This document shows, in pieces, positions 11,285 to 23,200 of a stretch of 64,000 nt of DNA. How positions within the stretch are numbered: the first letter of the stretch is position 1; each line of letters begins with the position of its first letter. The DNA comes from Rhynchopus sp. YZ270_cl-10 (Eukaryota; Euglenozoa; Diplonemea; Diplonemida; Diplonemidae). The DNA lies in contig OZ037844.1 in assembly GCA_964035575.1 (NCBI GenBank), positions 1,073,501-1,137,500 of the forward strand. Direction: 5' to 3'. The notes beneath the pieces are model-generated. The model saw only the letters and a program-made list of their open reading frames with translations. It was not told where the DNA came from and searched no databases. The translations under genes and the position numbers were made by a program.

Positions 11285-11620
11285 CGCTGAAACTCGGTCG
11301 AGCCCAACCCAGCTCGTTAGGGCCTCCGGCGGAATGTGAGAATTCCTCGGTTATCCTACTGCGGAGTTCGGCACTGCATTGATATTTGCACCAGGCACAC
11401 GCAGTGACCTCAGTATATTTACAAAAAGAAACGGCGGTCGTGGCACCCATGGCGAAGCCACGGTACGCAACATTTCTAAAATTGCGCTCAAAATTGCAGA
11501 TATTTACTGCCAAACTAGTCATGGGAAGGGTGGGTTGCAATCTTGCGCCGCAGGCACGGTACGCTACTTTTTTTCTTTCGCATGCTTCCTTTTCCTTCGG
11601 CGTTTGACCAATTAAATCGC
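11285..11620. repeat. Dispersed repeat (GCCGCAGGCGCAC family), copy A
   Basis: Begins AACTCGGTCGAGCCC and ends near CTTCGGCGTTTGACCAATT; matches 27120-27510 over about 330 bp with indels. Shared internal phrases are GCGAAGCCACGGTACGCAAC and GCGCCGCAGG followed by CACGGTACGCTAC. Shorter relatives are at 18000-18180, 20065-20100, 41480, 45965 and, inverted, 31870. Confidence 0.75.
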
Positions 11621-12394
11621 ATTCTGGCTGTGACCCTTGTCGGACACTGCGCCCTCTGACAAGGGTAATACTTTCTAGAAACATTCTGAAAAAAAGTGGT
11701 AGTGCCCGGCATTAGCAAGAAAATTTCCAAAATTAAATAGGTAGTGCCGATGCACCAGCAGTTTGGGTAGGCGAGACAGCATGGGTGAACCTCCGCGAGC
11801 GCAGCGAGCGGAAATTTTTTTTCGCAGTTTTTGGGAAAAGTTCAAAATCCCACCAAAAATTAAGTGGGGATTTTCGACAACAATACTGGGGCCCCTATGG
11901 GTTTTTGGATTTTGGCCTAACAGTGTTGTGTTTCTGCCTTGGTCCGGTTGAAGTCTTTATTACTGGATCTCATACTCCGTACAGGTGACCCATACCCGAC
12001 CTTTAACACACATGCACTTCTTCGAAACCTCCACCCTCAGCACCAACCTTTTTACAATGGTCCGCTTTGCGGGTTTGCGGACATAGTAATTGTGTTCTTC
12101 AAGGTTATGCTTCAAAATCGTCTTATGCAAGGTGACACTGAGAATTGACACTCATTGGTCCTTGTCTTATGAACTGAAGACAAATATTAAAGGGGCATTA
12201 AGGGGCGGGCCGAAGGCCAGCCAAAAAAAACGGTAGCGAACTTTTATTTTTTTTTCCTTTTGGTTTCCCCCTTATTTTGACTTTCCGGATCGATTGCGGA
12301 CCGTGGTGGTGCCACTCTGTGCCTGGAAATTAGTAGGTAACCAAAAAAATGGGCCAGAGAAAAAAGGAAAAAAAAAAAGGAAAAAAAAATAAAA

Positions 12395-12453
12395 AATCTC
12401 GAATCCTTATTTTCACTTTCGCTAAGGATCTACCCTGTTTTTCTAAATTGCTT

Positions 12454-12488
<35 letters not shown>

Positions 12489-12719
12489 AAAACTTGGTTG
12501 TATTAGTGTAGACACCCGAGGATGAACTCCACTATACTTTTTTTTAAAATAGTTAAGAGATGAAAAGGTGACTGGCTGACGACACTCCGGACCGGCAGCG
12601 ACATTCTCTACCAGCGCCACGTCTTCAGCCTGCGCCTCGGCCACCTCAATAGCCTCTGCGGCCATCCTTCCCGCCATTTCGAGGGCAATGTCGATCGGAT
12701 GTGTGGATGTTCCGCTCAT
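12395..12719 (-). pseudogene. Possible N-terminal relic of a transposon protein
   Basis: From the ATG at 12719 a short Ala/Glu-rich frame (MSGTSTHPIDIALEMAGRMA...) runs until it degenerates into a poly-A/T tract. Another TIR element of the same terminus class (44564-46388) has a similarly placed MSGTDSPVIVS start at 44794. The shared MSGT start and position near one end are the only evidence; the family is not identified. Confidence 0.25.
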
Positions 12720-13214
12720 ATTATAGTTTTGTGAAGGAGTGTGTGGGCGAAGTGGGCGAGTGTGTGTGGGTGAAGGAGTGTCTGTGGGGTTAACGGTAGT
12801 AAACTGGGTTTCGTGGGTCACTAATAAGCGAGGTTTTTATCTTGAATAATTAATTAATTTTTGGCGGCTTCACGAAATAGAAACCCAGATTATTATAGTC
12901 GGGACTGTATGTAGGGGGGCGGAAGGGGAAGGGGCACCAAAATTAGGAATAATCGAAAGAAAAAATACAATTTAACCTACATAGTGCTTACATAGTGCTA
13001 ACATAAGCCCCGACATAGTGCTTACACAATGCTTACATAATAACAGGTTCAGATTAAAAATCTTAACGAAAATTCTCAAAAATTTTAAAATTGAGCTATC
13101 ATAATACGTCGACCCCCCCTTTAAACCGGCCTCACCACTCACGTCAAGTAGCCGACACACACAAAGGGGGGAATTTCAAAGAAAACAATGATTCAGCTCA
13201 AGAGCCGCAGACAA

Positions 13215-16200
13215 TCAGGAAGGCTGTATTCCCACTGCGGTCACCTCAGACGCGTTCGTGGAGTGCTCGAGAAGAATCTGCGCCACACGATGTCCATGTC
13301 GACGTGATGCGACGTGCAACGCAGTCTCGCCCCCATTAGCTGCGTGATGCACATCCACTTCCGGCAAGCCAATAAGATAGCGCATAATCTCGGTGTGTCC
13401 AAAATGTGCTGCAAGGATGAGACACGTGTTACCTGCGATGTCTGTGGCACGCACTCCCGCACCTGCTTCGACCAACATCTTCACCTTTGCCACATCCCCG
13501 TTCTCGCAAGCCACAAGCAGAGGCGAACGACCCAAGTTGTTCCTTGCCTCGATGTCTGCCCCTCCATCAATCAGCACCTGCACCACATCGGGATAATATC
13601 TCTTTGCTGCCCAGTGCAACGCAGTCATCCCGTTCTCATCTGCGTGATTCACGTCCACCTCCGGCAAGCCCACAAGATAGCGCATCAGCTCGAGTCCTTC
13701 CTGCAATGAACATCCACACCACACCCCTTTGATAAGACAGGTGGCGCCTTTGTTATCAGCAGCTTGCACATCCGCACCTGCGCCGACCAACACTTTCACT
13801 ATAGCGAGATGCCCTGAAGAGCTCGCAAAGAGCAGAGGTGTACTACCCACGTTGCTCCTTATTTCCATGTCTGCCCCTCCATCAATCAGCGCCTGCACCA
13901 CATCGGGATGTACTCCCTGCTGTATCGCACAGAACAGTGCTCTTCGGCGGTTGCGCACTTCATCCACATCCACCTGTGGCAAGCCTGCAAGGTAGCGCAC
14001 CGTCTCAGTGTGTCCTTGAATCACTGCGAGCAGAAGACAGGAGTCTCTTCTCTTGTCTGCTTCAGCCACTGCTGCGCCTGCTTCGACCAACATCTTCACA
14101 CTCACGACATCATCACCAAGGCTCGCACACTCCAGAGGCGAGTGACCCCAACTGCCCTTTGTCTCGATGTCTGCTCCTGCATCAATCAGCACCTGCACCA
14201 CATCTGGATGTCCTTCCTGCACTGCACTGTACAATGCAGTGTGGTTGTTCCTTGCTTGGTAATTGACTTCCACCTCCGGCAAGCCCACAAGATAGCGCAC
14301 AGTCTCGGTGTGTCCATGATGTGCTGCAAGGATAAGACACGTCTGTCCTATGTTGTCTTGTGTGACACGCACTCCCGCACCTGCTTCGACCAACATCTTA
14401 ACAATGTCGAGCTTGCCTAAAGTACTAGCCACAAGCAGAGGTGCACAACCCAAGTTGTCCCTTCTCTCGATGTCTGCCCCTGCTCCAATCAGCACCTGCA
14501 CCACATCGGGGTGTCCTTCCTCCACCGCATTCTGCAACGCAGTTTGGTTGTTCATTCCTTGGTGATGCACGTCCACATCCTTCAAACCCACAAAATACCG
14601 CACAGTCTCGGTGTGTCCAAAATGTGCCGCAAGGATCAGACACGTGTCTCCATCGTTGTCTGTGATACGCACTCCCGCACCTGCTTCGACCAACATCCTG
14701 GCAACTTCAAGTCCCCCACACTCGCTCGCACACAGCAGAGGCGAACGACCCAAGTTGTCCCTTCTCTCGATGTCTGCCCCTGCTCCAATCAGCACCTGCA
14801 CCACTTCTGCACGTTTTCGGAGCACTGCGCCGTGCAACGAGGTCATCCCGTTCTCACCTGCGTGATTCACATCCACCTCTGGCAAGCCCACAAGATAATG
14901 CACCATATCGGTGTGTCCACCATTCGCAGCAAGCGTAAGACATGTGGCACCTTTGTTGTCTGTGACACACACTCCTGCACCTGCTCCGATCAACATCTTC
15001 ACAATATCGAGCTTGCCGAACATGCTTGTCAAGAGCAGAGCTGAACGCCCGTCCTTGTTCTTAGTCTCCACGTCTGCCCCTGCTGCAATGAGCTCCTGCA
15101 CCAGGTCGGGATACGGTAGCCGCACTGCGAAGTGCAACGCAGTCTCGCCACAGCTATTTACATGATTCACATCCACCTCCGGCAAGCCCACAAGATAGCG
15201 CACAGTGTCAACGTAGCGAGCAGGCGCCTTAGTGCTCAGAGACGTCGAGTCTTGCTCATCTGGGGACTCAAGTTTCGGTACCGGTGCCTGTGCTGCCACA
15301 CTCGACTCTTCACTCATTCGTGTATCTTCCGTAAGTCCAGGCATTGCGGATTTGGCCACGTCGCGATGAGAGTTGTCACCTTGGGACGTCGTCGCTTGCA
15401 CCGTGACCCGTTCCTCCGGTGGCAAGCGAAACAAAGAGCGCAATAAATTGCGTACATTCTCTTCTTGAGCAACTGCTGCTGCAATGGTAAGACATGTGTC
15501 ACCCTTGTTGTCTGTGACACACACTCCCGCACCTGCTTCGACCAACATCTTCACAATATCGAAGCTCCCTGACCTGCTTGCCAAGAGCAGAGGTGAAGAC
15601 TTGTCCTTGTTATTTGCCTCGATGTCTGCCCCTGCATCGATGAGTTCCTGCACCACACCGGGAAACTGTTGCTGTACTGCGAAGTGCAAAGCAGTGTAGC
15701 CGTCAGCATCTGGATGACTGACTTCTACATCCTTCAAGCCGGCAAGATAGCGTACAGTCTCGGTGTGTCCAAAATATGACGCAAGGGTAAGACACGTGCG
15801 TCCTTTGTTGTCTGTGGCACGCACTACCGCACCTGCTTCGACCAACATCTTCACAATGTCAGGCATGTCCATACAGCTAGCCACGAGCGGAGCTGAACGC
15901 CCGTCCTCACCCGTTCTGTCCAGTTCTGCCCCTGCATCAATTAACACCTTCACTATGTCTTGATGCTTTTCAACGACTGCTAAGTGCAACGCAGTCAGGT
16001 TAAGATCTTTGCAACCTAGTTGATTCACGTCCACTTGCGGCAGGCCCACAAGATAGCGCACAATCTCGGTGTGTCCATGATATGTCGCACGGAGAAGACA
16101 CGTCACTCCTTCTATATTTGAACCGCGCACACCCGCACCTGCTTCCACCAACATCTTCACAATGTCGAGATGCCCTGTGGTGCAAGCCAACAGCAGAGGT

Positions 16201-17285
16201 GAAGACCCTTCCTCGTCCTTTACCTCGATGTCTGCCCCAGCCTCAAACAGCACCTCAACCACACCTGGATGGTTTCGCATCACTGCAAAATGCAACGCAG
16301 TGTGGCCACAGTTCGTGTGATTCACGTCCACATCCTTCAAGCCAACAAGATAGCGCACAGTCTCGGTGTGTCCTGAAGCTGACGCCATGATAAGACATGT
16401 GTATCTCTGGCTGTCTGAGACACACACACCCGCACCTGCTTCGACCAACATCTTCACAATATCGAGATGACCTGCGATGCTTGCCAAGAGCAGAGGTGAA
16501 CGGCCATCTTTGCTCTTCGCCTCGATGTCTGCACCTGCATCAATGAGAAGACACACCACATCGGGAAACTGCTGCTGCACTGCGAAATGTAACGCAGTGT
16601 AGCCGTTGTTCTCTGAGTGATTCACGTCCACCTCTGGCAAGACCACAAGATAGCGCACAGTCTCGGTGTGTCCAAAATATGCCGCAAGCATAAGACACGT
16701 GCGTTCATGGTTGTCTGTGACACACACTCCCGCACCTGCTTCGACCAACATCTTCACAACTGCGATCTTGCCCGAAATGCTCGCCCTGAGAAGAGGTGAA
16801 CGTCCAACCTCATCCTTTGTCTCGATGTCTGCCCCTGCATCAATGAGCACCTGACACACTGCAGGGTCCGCCCACATGGCTGGACAGGGACGAGGTGTCG
16901 TACCTTGGGTCTCATCCTTGTGCCCGTGTGGGACAAACGCAACGTTGCTGCAGACTGACTTCCAATGCTGCAAGAGGACCTCCGTGCACGCAGTGTGGTC
17001 TGCGTGGATGCACTCACTCAGCAGCATCCCGAAGCCCATCTGCGTTGTCTCAACATACGGAAGAAGCAGTGCGAGGCATTCATCGTGGTTCCCTCTGCAT
17101 GCCTCATGCACAGCATCGAAGGCAACCGTTTTGCTGTCTGTGTCTGGGATGAGCTTCTCAAGTCCCACCCGCACGGCAGTCGTGTCGCCGTTCCTGGCAG
17201 CCTCCACCAAGACCGAGGCTGCAGAAACCTTTCTTCTCTTTGGTGCCTTCTCGTCAGGTGTGCTGTCTGTGTGTCGCTTCGACAT
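13215..17285 (-). CDS. Ankyrin-repeat protein, copy 2 (full length)
   Basis: A single open frame of about 1356 residues from the ATG at 17285 (MSKRHTDSTPDEK), chosen by conservation with the other paralogs; an in-frame ATG lies at 17372. The N-terminal 120 residues are diverged repeats with a basic KAPKRRK near residue 13. About three dozen ankyrin repeats follow, interrupted near the middle by a non-ankyrin hinge containing KLESPDEQDSTSLS. The C-terminus closes with LLEHSTNASEVTAVG. There is no signal peptide or membrane segment, so a cytosolic or nuclear scaffold is likely; the partner is unknown. No intron is apparent. The gene is the intact counterpart of copy 1. Confidence 0.9.
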   Translation of the reverse strand: MSKRHTDSTPDEKAPKRRKVSAASVLVEAARNGDTTAVRVGLEKLIPDTDSKTVAFDAVHEACRGNHDECLALLLPYVETTQMGFGMLLSECIHADHTACTEVLLQHWKSVCSNVAFVPHGHKDETQGTTPRPCPAMWADPAVCQVLIDAGADIETKDEVGRSPLLRASISGKIAVVKMLVEAGAGVCVTDNHERTCLMLAAYFGHTETVRYLVVLPEVDVNHSENNGYTALHFAVQQQFPDVVCLLIDAGADIEAKSKDGRSPLLLASIAGHLDIVKMLVEAGAGVCVSDSQRYTCLIMASASGHTETVRYLVGLKDVDVNHTNCGHTALHFAVMRNHPGVVEVLFEAGADIEVKDEEGSSPLLLACTTGHLDIVKMLVEAGAGVRGSNIEGVTCLLRATYHGHTEIVRYLVGLPQVDVNQLGCKDLNLTALHLAVVEKHQDIVKVLIDAGAELDRTGEDGRSAPLVASCMDMPDIVKMLVEAGAVVRATDNKGRTCLTLASYFGHTETVRYLAGLKDVEVSHPDADGYTALHFAVQQQFPGVVQELIDAGADIEANNKDKSSPLLLASRSGSFDIVKMLVEAGAGVCVTDNKGDTCLTIAAAVAQEENVRNLLRSLFRLPPEERVTVQATTSQGDNSHRDVAKSAMPGLTEDTRMSEESSVAAQAPVPKLESPDEQDSTSLSTKAPARYVDTVRYLVGLPEVDVNHVNSCGETALHFAVRLPYPDLVQELIAAGADVETKNKDGRSALLLTSMFGKLDIVKMLIGAGAGVCVTDNKGATCLTLAANGGHTDMVHYLVGLPEVDVNHAGENGMTSLHGAVLRKRAEVVQVLIGAGADIERRDNLGRSPLLCASECGGLEVARMLVEAGAGVRITDNDGDTCLILAAHFGHTETVRYFVGLKDVDVHHQGMNNQTALQNAVEEGHPDVVQVLIGAGADIERRDNLGCAPLLVASTLGKLDIVKMLVEAGAGVRVTQDNIGQTCLILAAHHGHTETVRYLVGLPEVEVNYQARNNHTALYSAVQEGHPDVVQVLIDAGADIETKGSWGHSPLECASLGDDVVSVKMLVEAGAAVAEADKRRDSCLLLAVIQGHTETVRYLAGLPQVDVDEVRNRRRALFCAIQQGVHPDVVQALIDGGADMEIRSNVGSTPLLFASSSGHLAIVKVLVGAGADVQAADNKGATCLIKGVWCGCSLQEGLELMRYLVGLPEVDVNHADENGMTALHWAAKRYYPDVVQVLIDGGADIEARNNLGRSPLLVACENGDVAKVKMLVEAGAGVRATDIAGNTCLILAAHFGHTEIMRYLIGLPEVDVHHAANGGETALHVASRRHGHRVAQILLEHSTNASEVTAVGIQPS

Positions 17286-17450
17286 GGTTTTGAACTTCTC
17301 GTTAATGTGTGTTGTGATTTTCCTTTTTATGCGTGGGTTGTGAGGTGGGGAGGAGGGACACAAAGGAGACAAAGGAGGTGTCTGAAGACGTCACTTTCAG
17401 GCTGTCCTTCTTTTCTGCGTGTGGGCATCACTGACATATCTCAGATTCGA
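14064..17450. repeat. Segmental duplication, right copy (partner 1-4018)
   Basis: Same orientation as the left copy, extends through the upstream region and stops at 17447. The remaining C-terminal 850 bases of this copy (13215-14063) have their partner outside the window, to the left. Confidence 0.85.
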
Positions 17451-17869
17451 AGGAGGGTGTAGGTGATCATGTATTTCGTGTGGAAAATGTAGCACTTTTT
17501 TGTCGTGATCTTGGCTAAAGAAAGACTGCAAGGCTCTTCAGTGCGAGAGAAGAAGTGTGGCGTGCTTCTTGCAACTTGCATCACATCCGACCAGCCATTG
17601 CAGATGAAGGCAGACACAGCGAGGTCGACGTTCTTTTGCCACTCATCACAACTGAAAGGGGCACAACGCTTCAACTCGCCGCTCACAGTAGCAAGAACAA
17701 CTGGCAGACTGCCTTCTCACCCTCCACACGAAGCCGACCTTCCAAACTGATTGAAAGTGGCCCTTGTTGTTGCACTTCGTGACAGGGAGGAGTATTGAAG
17801 TGAGATTGCAAAACAAATGAATTTTTTTTTTCTTTTTCGTCTGCATTGTGAGCAGGGGACATTGGTAGT
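17451..17869. other. Intergenic; possible unrecognised coding fragment
   Basis: On the minus strand 17441-17686 reads MSGELKRCAPFSCDEWQKNV... with a composition unlike the surrounding repeats. It might be an exon fragment, but I recognise no family and no splice context; no other feature seen. Confidence 0.2.
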
Positions 17870-18410
17870 TTGAGATTTTGAAAAAAAAGCCGGTGTGAGC
17901 CAAAAAAGCCGGTGTGAGGCAATTTTTTTTTCCCCACGCATTTTTGGCAGAGACCTCCACAACTCTTTCCCCTCCGCGCCCTTGTCTAACCATATGGCAT
18001 CAAAACTTTTCTGGCGAAGCCACGGTACGCAACATTTCAAAAATTGTGACATAAAATCGCACGCTTTTATAGCCAAACTATGGTAAAGGTAGCTGTGACT
18101 ATGGCCTAGGGTAGAGCTGTGGGCTACCGCTCGTCATTTTTAGCTGCGCCGCAGGCGCACGGTACGCTACTTTTTTATGAGAGTTGCAAACATCTATTTC
18201 TTTTGATTGAACGGACCGATTGGTCTTTGTGGTGGGGTCACATGCACATAAGAAACCGCTACAGATGTGGTTGTAGCCTTGTATGAGGAGATAAAATTCA
18301 GAAAAAAATTCAAAAATCTGCCTTTTTCTTTTCTTTTTTTTTTTTCTCAAAATCCCACACCGGCTTAGCCGGTGTGGCCACACCGGCACACCGGCATACT
18401 AATGTCCCCT
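17870..18410. repeat. CACACCGGC hairpin-word repeat
   Basis: The word GCCGGTGTG occurs twice near 17890-17915 and in both orientations around 18355-18395, where GGTGTGGCCACACC forms a palindrome. Between them is a copy of the GCCGCAGGCGCAC dispersed repeat (18000-18180). Element ends were not resolved. Confidence 0.5.
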
Positions 18411-19497
18411 GATTGTGAGTCAAAGACACAAGTCTTTTCTGTTTTCTTTTTTTCCCATTTTTTTTTCTGAAACCTCGGGGAGCACGCGACTGCAACCCAA
18501 AGATCAGGACACGTTGCACTGTCACACATCTAAATGTAAGACTGAATCGAAGTTTCCTACTTCCTGTTACCGGTCCGTAGCAAGCCTCGGTTTTGCGCTC
18601 TGTTGACAATCACCAACCGAAAGCTGCCTATGTGTAAAGTCGCCCGAAGGCGTATGTACTGAAAAGATAGACGCAGATCGCCCTGAGCTCAATAAAGCTG
18701 GAGGAGGGGGTAATAACACCGATCAAAGACAGGAAGAAGGGGGGATGAAGAGGAAGGCAAAAATATTTTTTTTCTCCGTCAATTTTGTTGTGTTGACAAA
18801 AAAACACCCCATTTTACCTCACTTTCTAGGGGGGGGGGAAAAAAACATATTTTTGTAGACGGGCAAACACCTCTTACAGATGCAGGCACTAGAAATTTAA
18901 CCCTATACCTCCCAAGCCGTTTTTTCAAGCCACTTTTGAGTTTTTGTTTTTGGGGCTCTCCAACCGGTAAGGGGACCCCAGATGCAAATTTTTGATCGTA
19001 CCTGGCCGCAATTGAAAGATTTTGAACACGGCTTTCAATTCCATTTTTTTAAGTTTTTTTTCGAAAAAAAATGTTATCCCCGAAATGAGGTAAGCATAAA
19101 ATCCACTTTTTGGTTTTTGACTAATTCGGCCGGCCGAGGAAAACCCCGTAAATTATTGTTGTCCGAAAATGGCGTTATTTGAAAGATTGATCACAAAATC
19201 TTTTCAAAGAAAAAAAAATCGAGCAAAAAGTCCTAGTAGAACCCAACTTATATGAGTGCAGCTCTGTTAGCAGTCATGTCTAAAACTGGTTTCCTTAACG
19301 ATTTACACTGAAACATGTCTAAAAACGTAAAAAATGGGCGATTTTTCACAATTTGGGCATCTCCTGAGGTCGAAAGCCCCCAGAATGGGTCGGAACGACC
19401 CTGTGACCCGAAAATCCATGAAAAAAGCACCCCGAAATACGAAAAAACAGTGAAAATTCGGCTTACTGTGTGCTCTGCATAGGTCGTGTGTGTGGTA
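18411..19497. other. AT-rich non-coding sequence
   Basis: Homopolymer-rich, with phrases such as TTGAAAGATTTTGAACACGG that recall the tandem repeat at 20545-21480. No gene seen. Confidence 0.4.
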
Positions 19498-20506
19498 AAG
19501 GGGGGGTGGACCTATTATCCGGGTAGACCTATTATCCCTAGGATAATAGGTCCCCCTGTTTTGGAGTTAAATTTTAACTTTTTAACTTTTGGGATGGTAA
19601 AAAAAATTTTATTAAAAATTTGGGGTGGGATTCTGGCGTTCGGCCAGTTTGCGTGCTCGCTTTCATGCCGGTTTTGCCAGCGCAGGCTGCAGCAAGGCCA
19701 TCTTCCTTCCTGGCGTTGCAGCTGGGGCAGAGGGTCTGAGGATGATGGTGGGGCTGGTTGGGCAGGTTGGGCTGCTTGTACTTCTGCTGCTGGGGCATCT
19801 ATCTCCATCACCTCAGAGTCCACAGGGCTGTCTGGCTGCTCCACCTCCAAGACCTCTTCCTTCACCTGCAGCAGCTCCTCCTTCACCTCCCCTTTGCGCA
19901 CCTTTGCCTTGTGCGTTGAACATCGCGTCCAGGCGCTTTTTTCCCTTAGGGAGGGCTTTTGGTGGCTTTGCTGCCAAAAGCTCGCATCGTCGTCCTCAGT
20001 CTCGTCGTCTTCAATCACCATCACGGCCTCCCTGTGAGCTTCCAGAGGTTCCGCAACACGTTAGCTAGCGCCGCAGGCGCACGGTACGCTACTTTTTCTT
20101 TCTCCATGCTGCATTCCCCCATTCCGGTTAAATTGAAGAAAATTGTCCCCTACGAGTAGAATTCTGTGGGGGGTAGGTGAGAGGCGGGTCGGAGCCCCCG
20201 CCCCTCACCTACCCCCACCCCAGCCCCAATCCAAAACCCAAATTACCTCCGTATGGACACGTATGGATTCTACCTTTTCAAAAATAATTCACGTATGGAT
20301 TTGCATACGTTCCACACGTGGAGCGTATCTCTGGTTTACAGGATTGTGCATGTTTAAGGGTAAAAAGGGGGGGAAAGAATGACCGGGATAGCAGCGGGAT
20401 AACAGCGGGATAGCAGCGGGATAATAACAATTTTTAATCGACTTAAAATTTGGTCTGAAAGCGAAAATCTGAAATTTTAGGGTGGATAATAGGTCCACCG
20501 TCCCTT
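19498..20506. mobile_element. 1-kb TIR element, AAGGGGG ends, copy 1
   Basis: Termini AAGGGGGGGTGGACCTATTA and the complement of AAGGGACGGTGGACCTATTA, flanked by TA on both sides (19496-19497, 20507-20508). The first 60 bases contain GACCTATTATCC three times, including a palindrome centred on CCTAGG. Nearly identical copies lie at 40910-41919 and 45395-46262 and a right-end fragment at 22568-22818, implying recent movement. A 169-codon minus-strand frame (MMVIEDDETEDDDASFWQQ...) spans the left half; it is Glu/Gln-rich, conserved between the copies only because they are young, and matches no family I know. Confidence 0.88.
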
Positions 20507-20544
20507 TATGTTTTTGTGGTTTTGGTGGCAACTCGCCCCAGCAT

Positions 20545-21480
20545 CCAAATGGCAAACAGATGCACAAAGGTTTTCGATTTTTGCTTATTTTAAAAGATTT
20601 GAGTCAAATAGTTTCCCCATAAACCAAAGGATTTTTACGAAAACAAGCAGAACCATTATCAGATCATGATGACCCTTAGCCATAACCATGTCCTTCGGGT
20701 CGAAAGGGTGCCTCTTGGGTGGGTAGCAGTAGACAGATCCAAAGTGCAATCAGATGCGTAAAAGTTTTCGATTCTTGTTTCTTTTGAAAGATTCGTGTCA
20801 AAATCTTTGAAATATATAAAAATATTTTAACGAAAACGAGTAGAACCTCATACAGAGCATGGGGTGTCATTGAGGAACCAGAATAGGGGATGCCCGTCCA
20901 AAGGGCCGTGAAAAGTGGTACTACTCCCCCCAGCATCGAAAGTAATATCAGATGCACAAAAGTTTTCGATTTTTGCTTCTTTTGAAAGATCGGTGCAAAT
21001 TCTTTCAACATAAAAAAAGTGTTTTTACGAAAATGAGTAGAACCTATGTCAGAGCACGTTGTCTTACAGATTTTAGAATATGGGGGGGTCACAGGGGTGT
21101 TCACACCCCCACCCCGCCTCCCCCCAGCATCGAAAGTATTATCAGATGCATAAAAGTTTTCGATTCTTGCTTCTTTTGAAAGATCGGCGAAAAATCTTTC
21201 GAAATATATAAAAATATGTGTTCACGAAAATGGGTAGAACCCGACTGAGCGCTTGGAAGCATTGGGTATCGCGAAAGGTACATATTTGGGGTGTGGGGGG
21301 AAAAACGTCACTTTTGGTGAAAGTGGCACCCCAGCCCCCAGCACCGAAAGTAATATCAGATGCACAAAAGTGTTCGACTCTTGCTTCTTTTGAAAGATCG
21401 GTGCAAATTCTTTCCACATAAAAAAAATGTTTTTACGAAAATGAGTTGAACCTGTCTAATAGCATGGCGTCATTTCGAAA
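20545..21480. repeat. Diverged tandem repeat, about 200-bp unit, five copies
   Basis: CAGATGC followed by AAAAGTTTTCGATT, CTTCTTTTGAAAGATCGG and ACGAAAATGAGTAGAACC recurs at about 20558, 20751, 20950, 21141 and 21356. Spacing is 190-215 bases; copies differ by substitutions and small indels. The reading frames across it are short and unconvincing. Confidence 0.8.
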
Positions 21481-22567
21481 GCCATTAAAGTGGCTCTTGG
21501 GGTGTATAGGGTTAAAGAAAAAAAATGTATTTGATGACCTGTTCACACTGCATAGGTGAGGAGGTATAGCAGGAGGGGGGGGGGCAGGGTGCGGGAAGAG
21601 GGAGAACAATAAAAGGTATTTCTGAATTTTGAACAGATGCATTCAATAAATTGATAGCATAGGGTATTGGAAAAATAAAGGGAGAAAAAAGGGGAGATGG
21701 ATGAACATGCCTCACGTGCATACACATCTTGAGATTAAAGTATATTGGATGAACCAGGGCCTCACAGTACTTCGCCTTTAGATGGAGTGATCAAGGGGTA
21801 TTTTTCTGGAGCAAAATTCGCACTCCATTAGGATCAAACATTGTAAGATAAAAATTCCGCATATCCACCTGAATTTACCTGAATTTTGGTGATATTAAAT
21901 TTTGGTAGTGTTCAAATAATACCAAACTCCACAAAACGCTACTAACCTCTTCCAAAGCAATCCACTTCGGTGAAGCAAATGACTTAACCTTCGTGATTTT
22001 ACTTTTTTTGTCATTTTCACCGTTGGTTTACAACCACCAAATTTCAGGCAATTAGGTAAATAAAGCGCACACACTATCTGACAATACAGCGGGCGTTTGG
22101 TTCACATCGGTCGAGAAGAAAAAAAAAAAGAGAAAAAATGACAGCCACTTCTACAGACAAAAAAAAAAAAATATAAAATAAAAACGTTTCACGCACACAC
22201 ATTTTCTTGGAGGGGAACGTTTCTACGAGGGGGAAAAATTTTGTTCTAAGTATTTTCATCATATGCAATCAATAAATTGATAGTATATGGTGAGGGATCA
22301 ACAAAAATGGTCCCATCTTTCTTTTTATGTTGTGTGTTTTGCAAAACGTAGAAAAGAAAAGTAAAATGCTTCGTGCACAAGTTGAAACTTCAGTAGATTG
22401 GTTTCTGATATTAACCCTGTTTCAGTCCTAAGAATCATACAGTTGTATTCAAAAGGGTGGACATCTTCAGTGATTTCCCTTTAAATGGTGGGTGAATATC
22501 GTGAAACCGATGTTCGTGTGAACATTTGGTACCTTCTACTTCAGTTTTTTGTTTCGGGAATACACAA
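21481..22567. other. AT-rich non-coding sequence
   Basis: No coding pattern or defined repeat; G-, T- and A-runs only. Confidence 0.4.
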
Positions 22568-22818
22568 AACACGTATGGATTCTACCTTTTCAAAAATAAT
22601 TCACGTATGGATTTCCATACGTTCCACACGTGGAGCGTATCTCTGGTTTACAGGATTGTGCATGTTTAAGGGTAAAAAGGGGGGGAAAGAGTGACCGGGA
22701 TAGCAGCGGGATAACAGCGGGATAGCAGCGGGATAATAACAATTTTTAATCGACTTAAAATTTGGTCTGAAAGCGAAAATCTGAAATTTTAGGGTGGATA
22801 ATAGGTCCACCGTCCCTT
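22568..22818. mobile_element. Right-end fragment of the 1-kb TIR element
   Basis: Matches the last 250 bases of the element at 19498-20506 and ends at the same terminus followed by TA (22819-22820). The left three quarters are absent, so it is a truncated relic. Confidence 0.85.
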
Positions 22819-22839
22819 TAGCTGCCATTCAGACAGTCT

Positions 22840-23200
22840 TCACTTTTTATTTTTTGTGAACATACATCAGTGTCTTATCCAGGAGTCCAGATTTCAAGAT
22901 TGGGGGTGTTTTCCCCAAAAAAACATTTTTTAGCACTGCTGACCAGGGACAGAAATGGAGAACATAGGGAACCCTTTTTTGCGGAGCAAAAAATGAAAAA
23001 AAAAAATGGCCCCCCTCAGCAGGATTTTCGCTATCAGGGTATCGGGGTACCGTCGGTACCCCTAAGGAAAAAAGGGGGGAAACTCGATTTTTAGGGGTAC
23101 TGACGGTACCTCTAAGCCTTTTACGGCCAAACCACTGTTGGTAAAAAAAAAAAAATCGCCCTAAAGGGGATAACCTATCCCCCAACCCCCCTAAAAAAGA
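22840..23200. repeat. GGTACC hairpin-word repeat
   Basis: GTATCGGGGTACCGTCGGTA and GGGGTACTGACGGTACC form local inverted words; TTTTTTGCGGAGCAAAAAA at about 22975 is a hairpin repeated at 24028. No gene seen. Confidence 0.45.

Larger units (their letters stand above)
10574..13121. mobile_element. 2.5-kb TIR element, AAGGGGGGG ends, TA duplication
   Basis: Starts AAGGGGGGGTCGACGTATTA and ends with its exact reverse complement; both ends are flanked by TA (10572-10573 and 13122-13123). Just inside the left end, 10601-10628 is a perfect 28-bp palindrome built from the same GTATTATG word. The interior holds GC-rich palindromes at 10823-10885 and a dispersed repeat at 11285-11620. A short acidic reading frame (MSGTSTHPIDIALEM, from 12719 on the minus strand) may be a transposase relic. 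No recognisable transposase catalytic domain, so probably non-autonomous. Confidence 0.85.

Noticed and set aside
1-17343. Many plus-strand frames opposite the ankyrin genes (TPAPASTNIFT..)
   Set aside because: Shadows of the ankyrin coding strand created by its high repeat conservation.
19515-20024. 169-codon acidic frame in the 1-kb TIR element as a real gene
   Set aside because: Found in all three copies, but these are almost identical overall, so conservation carries no information; no start context, domain or codon-bias support.
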